From Aporrectodea caliginosa (Eukaryota > Annelida > Clitellata > Crassiclitellata > Lumbricidae), in the NCBI GenBank assembly GCA_020284085.1, contig JACEVL010001181.1:93499-157498 (forward strand): a stretch of 64,000 nt of DNA, read 5' to 3'. Made by a program: the position numbers and the translations under genes. The notes beneath the pieces were generated by a model. The model searched no databases, was not told the DNA's origin, and was given only the letters and a program-made list of their open reading frames with translations. Numbering within the stretch: position 1 is the first letter of the stretch; every line of letters starts with the position of its first letter. Below are positions 22,136-33,601 of this stretch, in pieces.

Positions 22136-22926
22136 ATTAACAGTAATTACACACATTTTTACAATAAGTGCTCTTGACATAGTTTCGATAGAACTCTTTG
22201 AGCCTGATGTGCTGTTGTACTGTTTGAGATTTTTACAACATAATAACATGCTCACTATAATTATTCTCATCTTAATTATTTTGAAAACAATTAAGCTGAC
22301 ATTTTTCAACAGTCATTCACCTCTTGAGGCAATATATATCTAATTAACTAGCCAGTAAATAAGGAGGCAGAATAAAAGCCTAATTAAAATTACCATCAAA
22401 ACATGTAACAGCTGAATACAAGCATGCACCAATGATTTTCCTGTTGCCAGGAAACATTGAATGAACTCAAACGTAGTGTATCTACTTAAGTGGAGTGAGG
22501 GGGTGTGGGAGGGGCAATCAGTGAAGTAAAACACGGATGAAGCTGATGCTCATAATTATTATTCCTAGTATTTTAATTACGGTCATAAAAGCTGTCTAGC
22601 TTCAGGTCCTTACCGCATGAGTTGTCACAGACTCCCTCAGTCATGTGGATATGCCTCAAGGAACATTACGATTATTGTTTTACAACCTATTCTAAAAGGA
22701 TCAATTAATTGCTTCTGGTTGACAATGCAAGGCACTAGGTTGCTTCAGATACACTGTGGCTATCTAGTAACACTGCTAGCCCTTGGCTAATTGGTTCTTT
22801 AGTACCAGGAAAACCATTTGTCTCACCTAGTGACTCTGTTCACCTTTGGCTTATTGGTCCTTAAGTAAAATAGAAAAACCCGTAAGTTGTCTCACTTAGT
22901 AACACTGTTAACCTTTACCTTAAATA
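22136..22926. other. No gene recognised
   Basis: Includes paired TCTCACCTAGTGACTCTGTT / TCTCACTTAGTAACACTGTT phrases near 22820-22915, a diverged short duplication. Confidence 0.4.
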
Positions 22927-23098
22927 AAATTTATTAATTGTGGTACAGTAGCCGATTGCTTAGAGTACTTAGAGTACTTCAATTTATTAATTGCGGGACA
23001 CAGTAGCCAGTAGCCTATTGCTTAGAGTACTTATAGTACTTCAATTTATTAATTGCGGGACACAGCAGCCAGTAGCTGATTGCTTAGAGTACTTGTCT
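22927..23098. repeat. Three tandem copies of a 53-62 bp unit
   Basis: TTTATTAATTG(T/C)GG...GATTGCTTAGAGTACTT begins near 22928, 22981 and 23043. The second and third copies are the most alike. Confidence 0.88.
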
Positions 23099-23109
23099 TT
23101 TAAAGTCGA

Positions 23110-23214
23110 AAGTATGGGTCCGAGTCACCCCTCAGACGGTTACAATGCAGGGACCCTGAGCAAGTCCTTCACTCAGAATAATTGCTCTGTGTCATCAGTT
23201 GATAGTGGCTCTTA
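23110..23214 (+). mobile_element. SINE family A fragment
   Basis: GGGTCCGAGTCACC...GGGACCCTGAGCAAGTCCTT + CACTC matches the ACCCTGGGCAAGTCCTTCAC core of family A. Its end is part of the hairpin at 23180-23258. Confidence 0.6.
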
Positions 23215-23258
23215 CCAAGTTGTTAAGAGCCACTATCAACTGATGACACTGAGCAATT
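23180..23258. repeat. 35-bp inverted repeat with 9-nt loop
   Basis: Arms 23180-23214 and 23224-23258 (AATTGCTCTGTGTCATCAGT... and complement) pair with one mismatch around CCAAGTTGT. A rho-independent terminator is ruled out in a nuclear genome; this is a duplicated, inverted SINE end. Confidence 0.92.
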
Positions 23259-23299
23259 AATAACAACGGAGTAATAATAATAATAATTAATAATATGTG

Positions 23300-23405
23300 A
23301 AGCCAAAATCTGAAAACGAAATGTTGCGCTCGTGGCAATCTGAACCACCGATCTTTCGGTTGATAGTCCAGCAAACTGGCCAGTGGTTAGTTAGCTGGAC
23401 TGTCA
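23300..23405 (-). mobile_element. SINE family B 5' fragment
   Basis: Minus strand CCACTGGCCAGTTTGCTGGA + CTATCAACCGAAAGATCGG then TTCAGATTGCC corresponds to the tRNA-like head; box B is altered. Confidence 0.5.
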
Positions 23406-24098
23406 GTTAGTAACCTCTATCACATGGCCCAACATTAAGGTAAATTAGATCAAATTATCACTCACCAAACAACTGGAGACACACTTCTATCAAAACCACG
23501 CTGAAGAATTCAAAAGTCAGACTAATGGTCTCTTGTTTAAAAGTAGTCCAAACGTCTATCGACCGGTATAGCGGGTCTGCTATTCAGGTATAGGAGGCCT
23601 GCTTCGTTCAGAGGACATTTGTTCTATGTTGATACCTATCTTCCAAGGTAGTCATGCGCGTAATGTCCCATTTATAGCTACAAGTAACTCACGCAAATCA
23701 ACAATAAATACTGCTCTTAACGGCCACTTCAACTTCCTAGACCCTATTGTGTTAGGACAATACTGCTGTACCTGGAGTCCACGTTTAACCATGCATGCCT
23801 TCTCCCCAGCCTGCAGGGCACTGATGTGTAGCTTCTTTTTTCCTGACCTGAATAGCCCTTAGAGGACCCAGCGCTTGTCAAGATGGGGTACAAACACATG
23901 TCCAGAGTAAAGGTTAAGTACCATCCTGGCCTCGTTGGTGCACAGCTATCACCTTATTTAAACTTTCACTAGGTCGTTGCTGCAGCCTAATTCCACCTGT
24001 TACATTAGCATACATAGGACTTTCACTCAGAGCACCTGTAACTCTAAACCCAAACAGCCAAAGCAAATAACTCCCACAGGACTAGATGCAATATTATC
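23406..24098. other. No gene recognised
   Basis: A 78-codon + frame (23626-23862) has no family or splice support. Confidence 0.4.
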
Positions 24099-24898
24099 CA
24101 TAGTTGTAAAAAACGTTTTTTTCGTTTTTTATTATTTTCCCAAAAACGTCGTTTTTTCGTTTTTTATTTCTCGTCTCGTTTTTTTCCGTTTTTTATTTTT
24201 TGTATGTAACTTTATTTATTTATTAACTCTCTGTTACTATTTGTTTAATTTTATTTTGGTCTGATATCCCTTATTTTGTCTCCGTCCTTTCAAGGATTCA
24301 TCTTATTTACGTCACTATTTAGTGTCATCAGTAGAGAAATAAACAGCACTGTACAGGAAATAAAATTTATAAAAGTTATTTGAATTTCTAAGTTATCCAA
24401 ATGTTGTGTCTTTGTACTCAGTAATCTCTGATTGACTGATAAACTGACGGATATTACTCCATATCAAGTTCTTATAATAAGTCAGAATTGTTAGTAGACC
24501 TACAATTTGTAATTAAGTACACTCTATACTTACAAAGTTTAGTTTTTAATTGCTTATACCAGCTTTGATTTATGTGGACTTAAGTATACAATTTAAATTT
24601 TAAAAGATTTCAATATTTTTTATTTCTCAATTTCTTTTTAAACCAAACTTAGGAAAAAGAGAATAATTGTTGTACATTACTGTTACTTGGTGTTTAGGCC
24701 TACTAATAAAGTTATGTTATTTGATTAAAATTAAATTGTGTAATCAAGGTTTTAATTTTAAAATGCAGTAAAAGATGTAGAAAAGTCAAATTATTTTCTT
24801 GTCCGTTTTTTTCTCGTTTTTTTCCGTTTTTTATTTTTTCCAATAAAACGACGTTTTTTTCCGTTTTTATTTTGATTTGACCGTTTTTAACAACTATG
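24099..24898. mobile_element. Possible DNA transposon, 800 bp, ATAGTTGTWAAAAACG ends
   Basis: CATAGTTGTAAAAAACG at the left and the complement of CATAGTTGTTAAAAACG at the right (one mismatch). CGTTTTTT/CCGTTTTTTATTTTTT motifs cluster at both ends (24112-24200, 24803-24890). The core is AT-rich and non-coding. No clean target-site duplication found. Confidence 0.6.
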
Positions 24899-25589
24899 TC
24901 ATAAAATCGTATTATCAGAGAACAAACAAACTGACAAACTGCTCTTTTCCCACAACTGAATCTGGAACACAATTTGGAGCAGATGTCTTCATGGGAAAAT
25001 ATATACCACGTAAAACCCGTTAACAAAAATGAAAAAATGAAATATTAGAGGAGTGAACGAATTAAACAAATGAATGAATGAACACATGAAGTAATTAATT
25101 AATTAAAATTTAAAAATAGATAAATGAACATATGAATGAATGAATGAATTAATGGACAAATATATTAATCAATATAAACCAAATGAACAAATGATTGAAC
25201 AGATGAAAATATCACAAAGTTTTGAGGTCAATCCTCACAATTCACATGACTGACTATAAACTAAATTATTTAATTTATTTTTTATATTTACACAGCAAAC
25301 ATTAATACAGCCAAACAATTGACCAGACATCAGTCACCAACACTAAGCAACAGTCCACACAGGATAAGGACATACTCCAACATACGTACAATCTCCACTT
25401 CTCTTGAAGAACCACTGGCTCCAACCTCAACATATAGGCAGTTAGTACAGAGAGCTCCTCTCATTTGTTTTGCTCTCTGAACAGCACTACACAAATCTTC
25501 AATTACGATTACTAAGCTAACAGCTGAACACTGAAGGAATCACTCATTACAAGAAATAACAACCAACCTCTATACATATTACTACATAC
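24899..25589. other. No gene recognised; AATGAATG-rich near 25060-25200
   Basis: AAATGAATGAATGAAC words, otherwise AT-rich. Confidence 0.45.
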
Positions 25590-25875
25590 AGAAGAAGAAG
25601 AAGAGCAGTCCCTTAAGCTAGCCAGAGAGGCGGCCATTGTTATGAAGTCATAGCAACTTCATTTCCTTAGCCTCAGCATATGAGTGTAGAGAGCCTCACA
25701 GTCAAATTTTCCTACTGACAGCGTATACGGTCCAGCTGAGTTGGTTGGCTAGGTGAAGCAGATGGAGTAGAAATCTTCAAACAGATTTTAAGCCCCAGCA
25801 AGCAGGGATTTGATCCCTGACCTTTCAGTTGACAGTCCAGTGCTGTCAACCTGCTAACTACTAGTAACACATTTA
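25590..25875 (-). mobile_element. SINE family B, near-full diverged copy
   Basis: Minus strand: AGTAGTTAGCAGGTTGACAG (head), GGGATCAAATCCCTGC (box B), CAACTCAGCTGG body and CTCTTCTTCTTC end. Confidence 0.75.
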
Positions 25876-25964
25876 AATCATACTCTCACCAGCACATAGC
25901 TGCATAGATGCTATGTTCCATTAACAATTCGTAACATTGAACCGCAGGCAGCTCAGGAAACATT

Positions 25965-26110
25965 TTTGAAACTTCTTAAGTCGCATCTGTTTACATCTGT
26001 TGGGTAGTCACGTTTAGCGCCTTCGTGAGTTTCTTGTAAGGCGCTATATAAATGGCCATATACATACATACATAAGATATATTTTCATTGTATAGCCTTA
26101 TGTATATACA
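25965..26110 (+). mobile_element. LINE/SINE 3' end with TACA tail
   Basis: AAACTTCTTAAGTCGCATCT + GTTTACATCTG (an FLKSHLF-like tail) then TTCTTGTAAGGCGCTATATA + AATGGCC and TACATACATAC. Same 3' end as 33826-33948. Confidence 0.55.
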
Positions 26111-26604
26111 AGTAGGTGCATCTCTTATGCATGTATGTATGTACATACATGTATATGATGAGTTCAAATATATATTACGAGAAATGTCACAAACACCTCA
26201 TTCTGGTAAGAGCAAACAAAAACATAATAGAAGGAGGCTGATCAGCTAACAGTATAACAGAGCTACCTGAATAGAAAAGCAGGAAGCACATCAAAACACG
26301 TCAACAACAATGCCCATAAAAGCTTTGATATAAAACTAACCGAGATACAGTCACACAGAATAAACGACCGAAATCTTAAATTCGAAAACTGTCTGATCCT
26401 ATTTCTCCTGTTATAGAAATCGTTTATCATTTCAGGCAACTGAAATAATGATGACAGAAGTGGATCTGTCTGTCCCTTGTGCACTCGTCATCTGCTACTT
26501 ATAAATTGTTCTCAAGGCTGGTTTTCATGGCTGTATACATAGTCAATCTCAAAAACTGTGACTGGAAATTATTATTCATTCATTTATTTATTCATTCATT
26601 CATT

Positions 26605-26690
26605 TCGAGCACTTTTTATAGCGCCTCTTCAAGATTTCTACTCAGAGGCGCTCCAGACTACAGCGCGGACACTGAATCGGAGTGCTCACT
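26605..26690 (-). mobile_element. SINE family A 3' end
   Basis: Minus strand GATTCAGTGTCCGCGCTGTA...GCGCCTCTGAGTAGAAATCT + TGAAGAGGCGCTATAAAAAG matches family A ends; an ATTC/ATGAATGA tail precedes on the + strand. Confidence 0.8.
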
Positions 26691-26699
26691 AAGGCTAGG

Positions 26700-27800
26700 T
26701 GACTATAAGAATAACTGTCTCTACCCAAAAGCATCTTGTATGTGTGTATCTAGGCACTTACTATTAGTAAGCACTTTTTAAGTATACCACAAATGCACAG
26801 CCTGTGCCAACCTAAACCACCTTAAAGTCATTAAGAACAAAAGAAAATCAGTAAGTGAACAGTGGTCTAATAAGTAGAAGAGCCCCCACCGGTGAGCTCC
26901 CACAGACACGCAGAACCCAACCAATGGATTCTAATCCAGAGCTGATAGTAGACACTGTGCTCCAAATTCCTGTACCACCTTTGCTACAGTTCTACTGAAA
27001 ATGCCACATCTGTGTCTGGGTGCAGGCAACACAATGGTTGTTCTCTATTACAAAGACAATTTATGACTGATCTCTCACACTGACGTCCGTGATTACTAGA
27101 CATGTGTACTTGGGAATTACAATTTTAAAGTAATCAACCGAAAATACTGCAAATCAGTATTTCTTCTCATGCAAAATATAAAAAATCAGAAGGCATCAAT
27201 TGTTATTATGTTTTGTTTCATATGTTTGGAGCACTAGTCTGTCAGACACTTGGTATACAAGCCTGAGACTCTGGTAAGAGTCACTGTGCATGAACCTTAG
27301 TGTGCCTTGTGCTTATATCAATCATTAATTGATAATCAATAATCAATAAAAGCTTCATGGATCTATACCCAGACAGGCTATTTCTGTACAAACACTGATA
27401 CATATCTGTAACAATACGGAAATAGTTCCTACCAAGACAAAACCATTTCACACTCATATTACAGAGGTAAAAGAAGCTTTTTAAGTACAAGCTTGCATGT
27501 CAAAGTATATTATTTCTGAGAAAAGGTCAAACCAGTGCACAATAACAGAGACAGGTATTAATTAAGTCCATAATGTTCTGAAAACAGACTCCATCTCAAT
27601 ACAGAGACAGAAAGAAAGTTGCCATGACATTTCACAGCAATCAACAAAAATATTTGTAATTAATTCATAGAAATATTTAAAGTAAAAAGCAGAAATATTT
27701 TAACTTAATCAATAGAAATATTTAAAGTAAAAAGCAGAAATATTTAAACTTAATCAATAGAATTATTTATTTATAGCAATCAAAAGAAATATTTATAGTA
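26700..27800. other. No gene recognised
   Basis: AT-rich. GAAATATTTAAAGTAAAAAG and AATCAATAGAAATATTTAAA phrases repeat at 27620-27800, forming a degenerate tandem zone that supplied the hAT target site at 27801. Confidence 0.45.
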
Positions 27801-27808
27801 ATCAATAG

Positions 27809-28065
27809 CAGTGCTTTTTTTCAGCCGAAGCGGTCTGGAACGGCGTTCCGGTACCTTTTTTCAGCTATTAAAAAATAATTTAGTTAATTTAAATTTTTAA
27901 TAAAAAATTATATAAAATTATTTATATACTTTAATTTAATGTAAGTGCTTTCAGTGTTTATTGATACTGATATAATGAAACATAAATATTAGCATAAAAT
28001 ATGCCCCTATAATTGTTCTGAATTTGTTGAGTTCCGGAACCTTTTTGTCTAGAAAAAAAGCACTG
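27809..28065. mobile_element. hAT-type MITE, 257 bp
   Basis: 14-bp perfect TIRs CAGTGCTTTTTTTC with perfect 8-bp ATCAATAG (27801-27808, 28066-28073). Subterminal GGAACGGCGTTCCGGTACCT and GTTCCGGAACC motifs; AT-rich core. Confidence 0.93.
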
Positions 28066-28204
28066 ATCAATAGCAATATTTATTGCAATCAATACAATTA
28101 TTCATAGTACTCAGTAGAAATATTTTATAGAAATCGATGGAAATATCTGGTTCAAGGTCACAACAATGGCTTTTGGCGCCTCTAATCTAAGGATCAATAT
28201 GGAA

Positions 28205-28295
28205 CACCACATAGGGACCTTGAGCGCGTCCATCACACACAACTGCTCAGCACCATCAATGCTGCGTATGCACTTCTGAGCTTTGGAAGGAAGGC
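28205..28295 (+). mobile_element. Diverged SINE family A fragment
   Basis: ACATAGGGACCTTGAGCGCG then AACTGCTCAGCACCATCAAT keeps the GGGACC-TTGAGC-AAG layout of family A. Confidence 0.35.
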
Positions 28296-28599
28296 ATCAT
28301 TAAAATGCAATTGTTTTCTTTTGCATTGCATAATGGCTACTGAATGCCCATGTCTGGTTTCATGATGTGACTGTGCATTGAGTGTCTGGTTTAGATTAGA
28401 ATTTATGTCAGCTTCACTCATGAAAGCCAGACAGAATAAATCATCATTGCTCTCATCACTGATTCATGGATGTGCCCTCACGTCCCATATATTTTCTGTA
28501 AGCCATTAGACCAGACAGTGGCTTTAAATGGTTTGATTCAAATTTTTAAACCCTGCTACAGACCTGTCCCATCAATAACCATTTCTCAACCACTCATCC

Positions 28600-28860
28600 C
28601 ACACATTCATTCATTCATTCATTCATTTGTTCATTCACTGTTAGTACTAAAGACGAAGACACACACGCACACGCACACACAGACACACGCACACACCTAC
28701 CTACCTACCTACCTACCTACCTACCTACCTACACACACACACTCCGTACACATTAATTCACTCGCTCACTCAATCTCATTCATTTATGTATGCAATAACT
28801 CATTAATAAATACATTCTTTCATCCATTCATTCATTCATTCGTTCATTAATTCATCACTA
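28600..28860. repeat. ATTC, CA and CTAC microsatellites
   Basis: CATTCATTCATT at 28607 and 28820, ACACACGCACAC at 28660-28700, CTACCTACCTAC at 28697-28732. The 126-codon frame is artefactual. Confidence 0.9.
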
Positions 28861-29095
28861 ATTCACTCTCTGCCATAAGCCATGGCTTTATAGGCTATAT
28901 TTCACATCCCAGTAAAAACCCACAGCACATAAAGAAGCCGGTCACCAGCAGATCCATAAACCGACCAGACTCATTACTATCCTCTCACTGACCGTATTCA
29001 GCACCAAGGTCGGCATGACCCACAATTCCTTTCCCCGTTAAAAACAACCCCCGAAATATCACAAACAGACAGGCTAACCGTTTCAGCAGGGCTCC
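28861..29095. other. No gene recognised
   Basis: Mixed sequence leading into the CpG-rich block. Confidence 0.4.
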
Positions 29096-29284
29096 TCAGC
29101 TAACATCCGCAAGGCATCGGATCTCCTTTCTCGTCCAACACAAAAGCTCTAATTCACTCAGCCTCCGTTCAAAATCGACCAACGACCATGAATATTTCAG
29201 GCACTGCTTTCGAACGCCTCGAAACAAGCGAAAGTGTGCCTTGCCTTGCAACGGCGTCAGTCCGCACCGCTCGCATGTATACAT
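29096..29284 (-). CDS. Small minus-strand ORF with a CxxC motif, unrecognised
   Basis: ATG at 29284 opens 62 codons with an N-terminal MYTCERCGLTPLQGKAHFRL. It has one CxxC pair, is basic in the middle and Leu-rich near the end. It lies in the same CpG-rich block as the + strand exon candidate, head to head with it. No second metal-binding pair, no splice support and no recognised family, so it may be fortuitous in CpG-rich sequence. Confidence 0.15.
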   Translation of the reverse strand: MYTCERCGLTPLQGKAHFRLFRGVRKQCLKYSWSLVDFERRLSELELLCWTRKEIRCLADVS

Positions 29285-29560
29285 GGGCGCTCCTCCGCTA
29301 TCCCCATTGCATGCGCCGTCTCCGCCTCTTACGCATCCTACGCAACGTCCGTTTTTATCAGACGCTGCTCCAATCGCCGGACAACTGAATCTATTATTGA
29401 CTGACGTCGTGGACACGCGCAGGACTTTCGCTGCTCAGTGCAGGGTCAGAAGATTCAAGGCCAGACCATTATATATAACGGATGACCAGCAGCAGCGCTG
29501 CACACGGGCGACGCAAGGCCGCAGAAGGTCGGAGTGACCTTGCCATCCGTGCATCTGTAA
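29180..29560. promoter_or_regulatory. CpG-rich block, possible bidirectional promoter
   Basis: CpG dinucleotides are far denser here than in the AT-rich surroundings. The block contains TGACGTCG near 29401 and a TATATATAA-type box at about 29469-29476. Opposed small ORFs start inside it. It abuts the left end of the 39-bp minisatellite. Promoter function is inferred from composition only. Confidence 0.3.
29482..29556 (+). CDS. Candidate first coding exon with strong splice donor, in a CpG-rich block
   Basis: An ATG at 29482 opens 25 codons (MTSSSAAHGRRKAAEGRSDL, then AIRAS) and meets a near-consensus donor (TCT|GTAAGTG at 29557), ending in phase 0. It sits in a CpG-rich stretch with a CRE-like TGACGTCG near 29401. 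Without splicing the frame runs on into GGRQEEDEDR and then stops at the edge of the 39-bp array. If real, the 4-kb minisatellite begins about 85 bp inside intron 1. No acceptor partner of matching phase was found, so this is tentative. Confidence 0.3.
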
Positions 29561-29640
29561 GTGTGGCTGATGACGGTGGGAGACAGGAGGAGGATGAGGA
29601 TAGACTGGTGGTGGGGAGCGTGCCTATGCAAATGAAGTGG

Positions 29641-32600
29641 AGAAGAAATAGAAGATGAAGCAATCAAAACACACATTGATGAAGAAATACAAAGCAACAA
29701 ATGAAGAAATAGAAGATGAAGAAGCAATCAAAACACACATTGATGAAGAAATAGAAGATGAATCAATCAAAACACACATTGATGAAGAAATAGAAGATGA
29801 ATCAATCAAAACACACATTGATGAAGAAATAGAAGATGAAGCAATCAAAACACACATTGATGAAGAAATAGAAGATGAATCAATCAAAACACACATTGAT
29901 GAAGAAATAGAAGATGAATCAATCAAAACACACATTGATGAAGAAATAGAAGATGAATCAATCAAAACACACATTGATGAAGAAATAGAAGATGAATCAA
30001 TCAAAACACACATTGATGAAGAAATAGAAGATGAATCAATCAAAACACACATTGATGAAGAAATAGAAGATGAATCAATCAAAACACACATTGATGAAGA
30101 AATAGAAGATGAATCAATCAAAACACACATTGATGAAGAAATAGAAGATGAATCAATCAAAACACACATTGATGAAGAAATAGAAGATGAATCAATCAAA
30201 ACACACATTGATGAAGAAATAGAAGATGAATCAATCAAAACACACATTGATGAAGAAATAGAAGATGAATCAATCAAAACACACATTGATGAAGAAATAG
30301 AAGATGAATCAATCAAAACACACATTGATGAAGAAATAGAAGATGAATCAATCAAAACACACATTGATGAAGAAATAGAAGATGAATCAATCAAAACACA
30401 CATTGATGAAGAAATAGAAGATGAATCAATCAAAACACACATTGATGAAGAAATAGAAGATGAATCAATCAAAACACACATTGATGAAGAAATAGAAGAT
30501 GAATCAATCAAAACACACATTGATGAAGAAATAGAAGATGAATCAATCAAAACACACATTGATGAAGAAATAGAAGATGAATCAATCAAAACACACATTG
30601 ATGAAGAAATAGAAGATGAATCAATCAAAACACACATTGATGAAGAAATAGAAGATGAAGCAATCAAAGCACATATTGATGAAGAAATAGAAGATGAAGC
30701 AATCAAAGCACATATTGATGAAGAAATAGAAGATGAAGCAATCAAAACACACATTGATGAAGAAATAGAAGATGAATCAATCAAAACACACATTGATGAA
30801 GAAATAGAAGATGAAGCAATCAAAGCACATATTGATGAAGAAATAGAAGATGAATCAATCAAAACACACATTGATGAAGAAATAGAAGATGAATCAATCA
30901 AAACACACACTGATGAAGAAATAGAAGATGAAGCAATCAAAACACACACTGATGAAGAAATAGAAGATGAATCAATCAAAACACACACTGATGAAGAAAT
31001 AGAAGATGAAGCAATCAAAGCACATATTGATGAAGAAATAGAAGATGAATCAATCAAAACACACATTGATGAAGAAATAGAAGATGAATCAATCAAAACA
31101 CACACTGATGAAGAAATAGAAGATGAAGCAATCAAAGCACATATTGATGAAGAAATAGAAGATGAAGCAATCAAAACACACATTGATGAAGAAATAGAAG
31201 ATGAATCAATCAAAACACACATTGATGAAGAAATAGAAGATGAATCAATCAAAACACACATTGATGAAGAAATAGAAGATGAATCAATCAAAGCACATAT
31301 TGATGAAGAAATAGAAGATGAAGCAATCAAAGCACATATTGATGAAGAAATAGAAGATGAAGCAATCAAAGCACATATTGATGAAGAAATAGAAGATGAA
31401 TCAATCAAAACACACATTGATGAAGAAATAGAAGATGAATCAATCAAAACACACATTGATGAAGAAATAGAAGATGAAGCAATCAAAGCACATATTGATG
31501 AAGAAATAGAAGATGAAGCAATCAAAGCACATATTGATGAAGAAATAGAAGATGAATCAATCAAAACACACATTGATGAAGAAATAGAAGATGAAGCAAT
31601 CAAAACACACATTGATGAAGAAATAGAAGATGAAGCAATCAAAGCACATATTGATGAAGAAATAGAAGATGAAGCAATCAAAGCACATATTGATGAAGAA
31701 ATAGAAGATGAAGCAATCAAAGCACATATTGATGAAGAAATAGAAGATGAATCAATCAAAACACACATTGATGAAGAAATAGAAGATGAAGCAATCAAAA
31801 CACACATTGATGAAGAAATAGAAGATGAATCAATCAAAACACACATTGATGAAGAAATAGAAGATGAAGCAATCAAAGCACATATTGATGAAGAAATAGA
31901 AGATGAAGCAATCAAAGCACATATTGATGAAGAAATAGAAGATGAATCAATCAAAACACACATTGATGAAGAAATAGAAGATGAAGCAATCAAAGCACAT
32001 ATTGATGAAGAAATAGAAGATGAAGCAATCAAAGCACATATTGATGAAGAAATAGAAGATGAATCAATCAAAACACACATTGATGAAGAAATAGAAGATG
32101 AATCAATCAAAACACACATTGATGAAGAAATAGAAGATGAAGCAATCAAAGCACATATTGATGAAGAAATAGAAGATGAAGCAATCAAAGCACATATTGA
32201 TGAAGAAATAGAAGATGAATCAATCAAAACACACATTGATGAAGAAATAGAAGATGAAGCAATCAAAACACACATTGATGAAGAAATAGAAGATGAATCA
32301 ATCAAAACACACATTGATGAAGAAATAGAAGATGAAGCAATCAAAGCACATATTGATGAAGAAATAGAAGATGAAGCAATCAAAGCACATATTGATGAAG
32401 AAATAGAAGATGAATCAATCAAAACACACATTGATGAAGAAATAGAAGATGAAGCAATCAAAGCACATATTGATGAAGAAATAGAAGATGAAGCAATCAA
32501 AGCACATATTGATGAAGAAATAGAAGATGAATCAATCAAAACACACATTGATGAAGAAATAGAAGATGAATCAATCAAAACACACATTGATGAAGAAATA

Positions 32601-33601
32601 GAAGATGAAGCAATCAAAGCACATATTGATGAAGAAATAGAAGATGAAGCAATCAAAGCACATATTGATGAAGAAATAGAAGATGAATCAATCAAAACAC
32701 ACATTGATGAAGAAATAGAAGATGAAGCAATCAAAGCACACATTGATGAAGAAATAGAAGATGAAGCAATCAAAGCACATATTGATGAAGAAATAGAAGA
32801 TGAAGCAATCAAAGCACATATTGATAAAGAAATAGAAGATGAATCAATCAAAACACACATTGATGAAGAAATAGAAGATGAAGCAATCAAAGCACATATT
32901 GATGAAGAAATAGAAGATGAAGCAATCAAAGCACATATTGATGAAGAAATAGAAGATGAATCAATCAAAACACACATTGATGAAGAAATAGAAGATGAAT
33001 CAATCAAAACACACATTGATGAAGAAATAGAAGATGAATCAATCAAAACACACATTGATGAAGAAATAGAAGATGAATCAATCAAAACACACATTGATGA
33101 AGAAATAGAAGATGAATCAATCAAAACACACATTGATGAAGAAATAGAAGATGAAGCAATCAAAGCACATATTGATGAAGAAATAGAAGATGAAGCAATC
33201 AAAGCACATATTGATGAAGAAATAGAAGATGAAGCAATCAAAACACACATTGATGAAGAAATAGAAGATGAATCAATCAAAACACACATTGATGAAGAAA
33301 TAGAAGATGAATCAATCAAAACACACATTGATGAAGAAATAGAAGATGAATCAATCAAAACACACATTGATGAAGAAATAGAAGATGAATCAATCAAAAC
33401 ACACATTGATGAAGAAATAGAAGATGAATCAATCAAAACACACATTGATGAAGAAATAGAAGATGAATCAATCAAAACACACATTGATGAAGAAATAGAA
33501 GATGAATCAATCAAAACACACACTGATGAAGAAATAGAAGATGAAGCAATCAAAGCACATATTGATGAAGAAATACAACACAAAGCAATTAAAACACACT
33601 G
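29641..33601. repeat. Giant 39-bp minisatellite, about 100 copies, open in one frame on each strand
   Basis: Tandem 39-bp units cover nearly 4 kb. On the + strand the ATG at 29655 opens 1315 codons translating to EEIEDESIKTHID repeats (net charge about -5 per unit). On the minus strand the same DNA gives SSSISSSMCVLID repeats over 1333 codons. Two main unit types differ at linked sites: S (TCA..AAAACACACATT) and B (GCA..AAAGCACATATT), plus C (GCA with ACACAC). The left third (to about 30655) and right end are nearly pure S; the middle alternates S and B. Because 39 is divisible by 3 and the unit lacks stops in those frames, openness alone is not evidence of coding. The + strand variants are mainly amino-acid changing (S/A, T/A, I/T) against one silent CAC/CAT, so no purifying selection is seen. 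Confidence 0.97.

Noticed and set aside
23180..23258. Rho-independent terminator
   Set aside because: Eukaryotic context and no U-tract; explained as an inverted SINE end.
29641..33601. CRISPR-like array
   Set aside because: Units are directly adjacent with no unique spacers, and the genome is eukaryotic.
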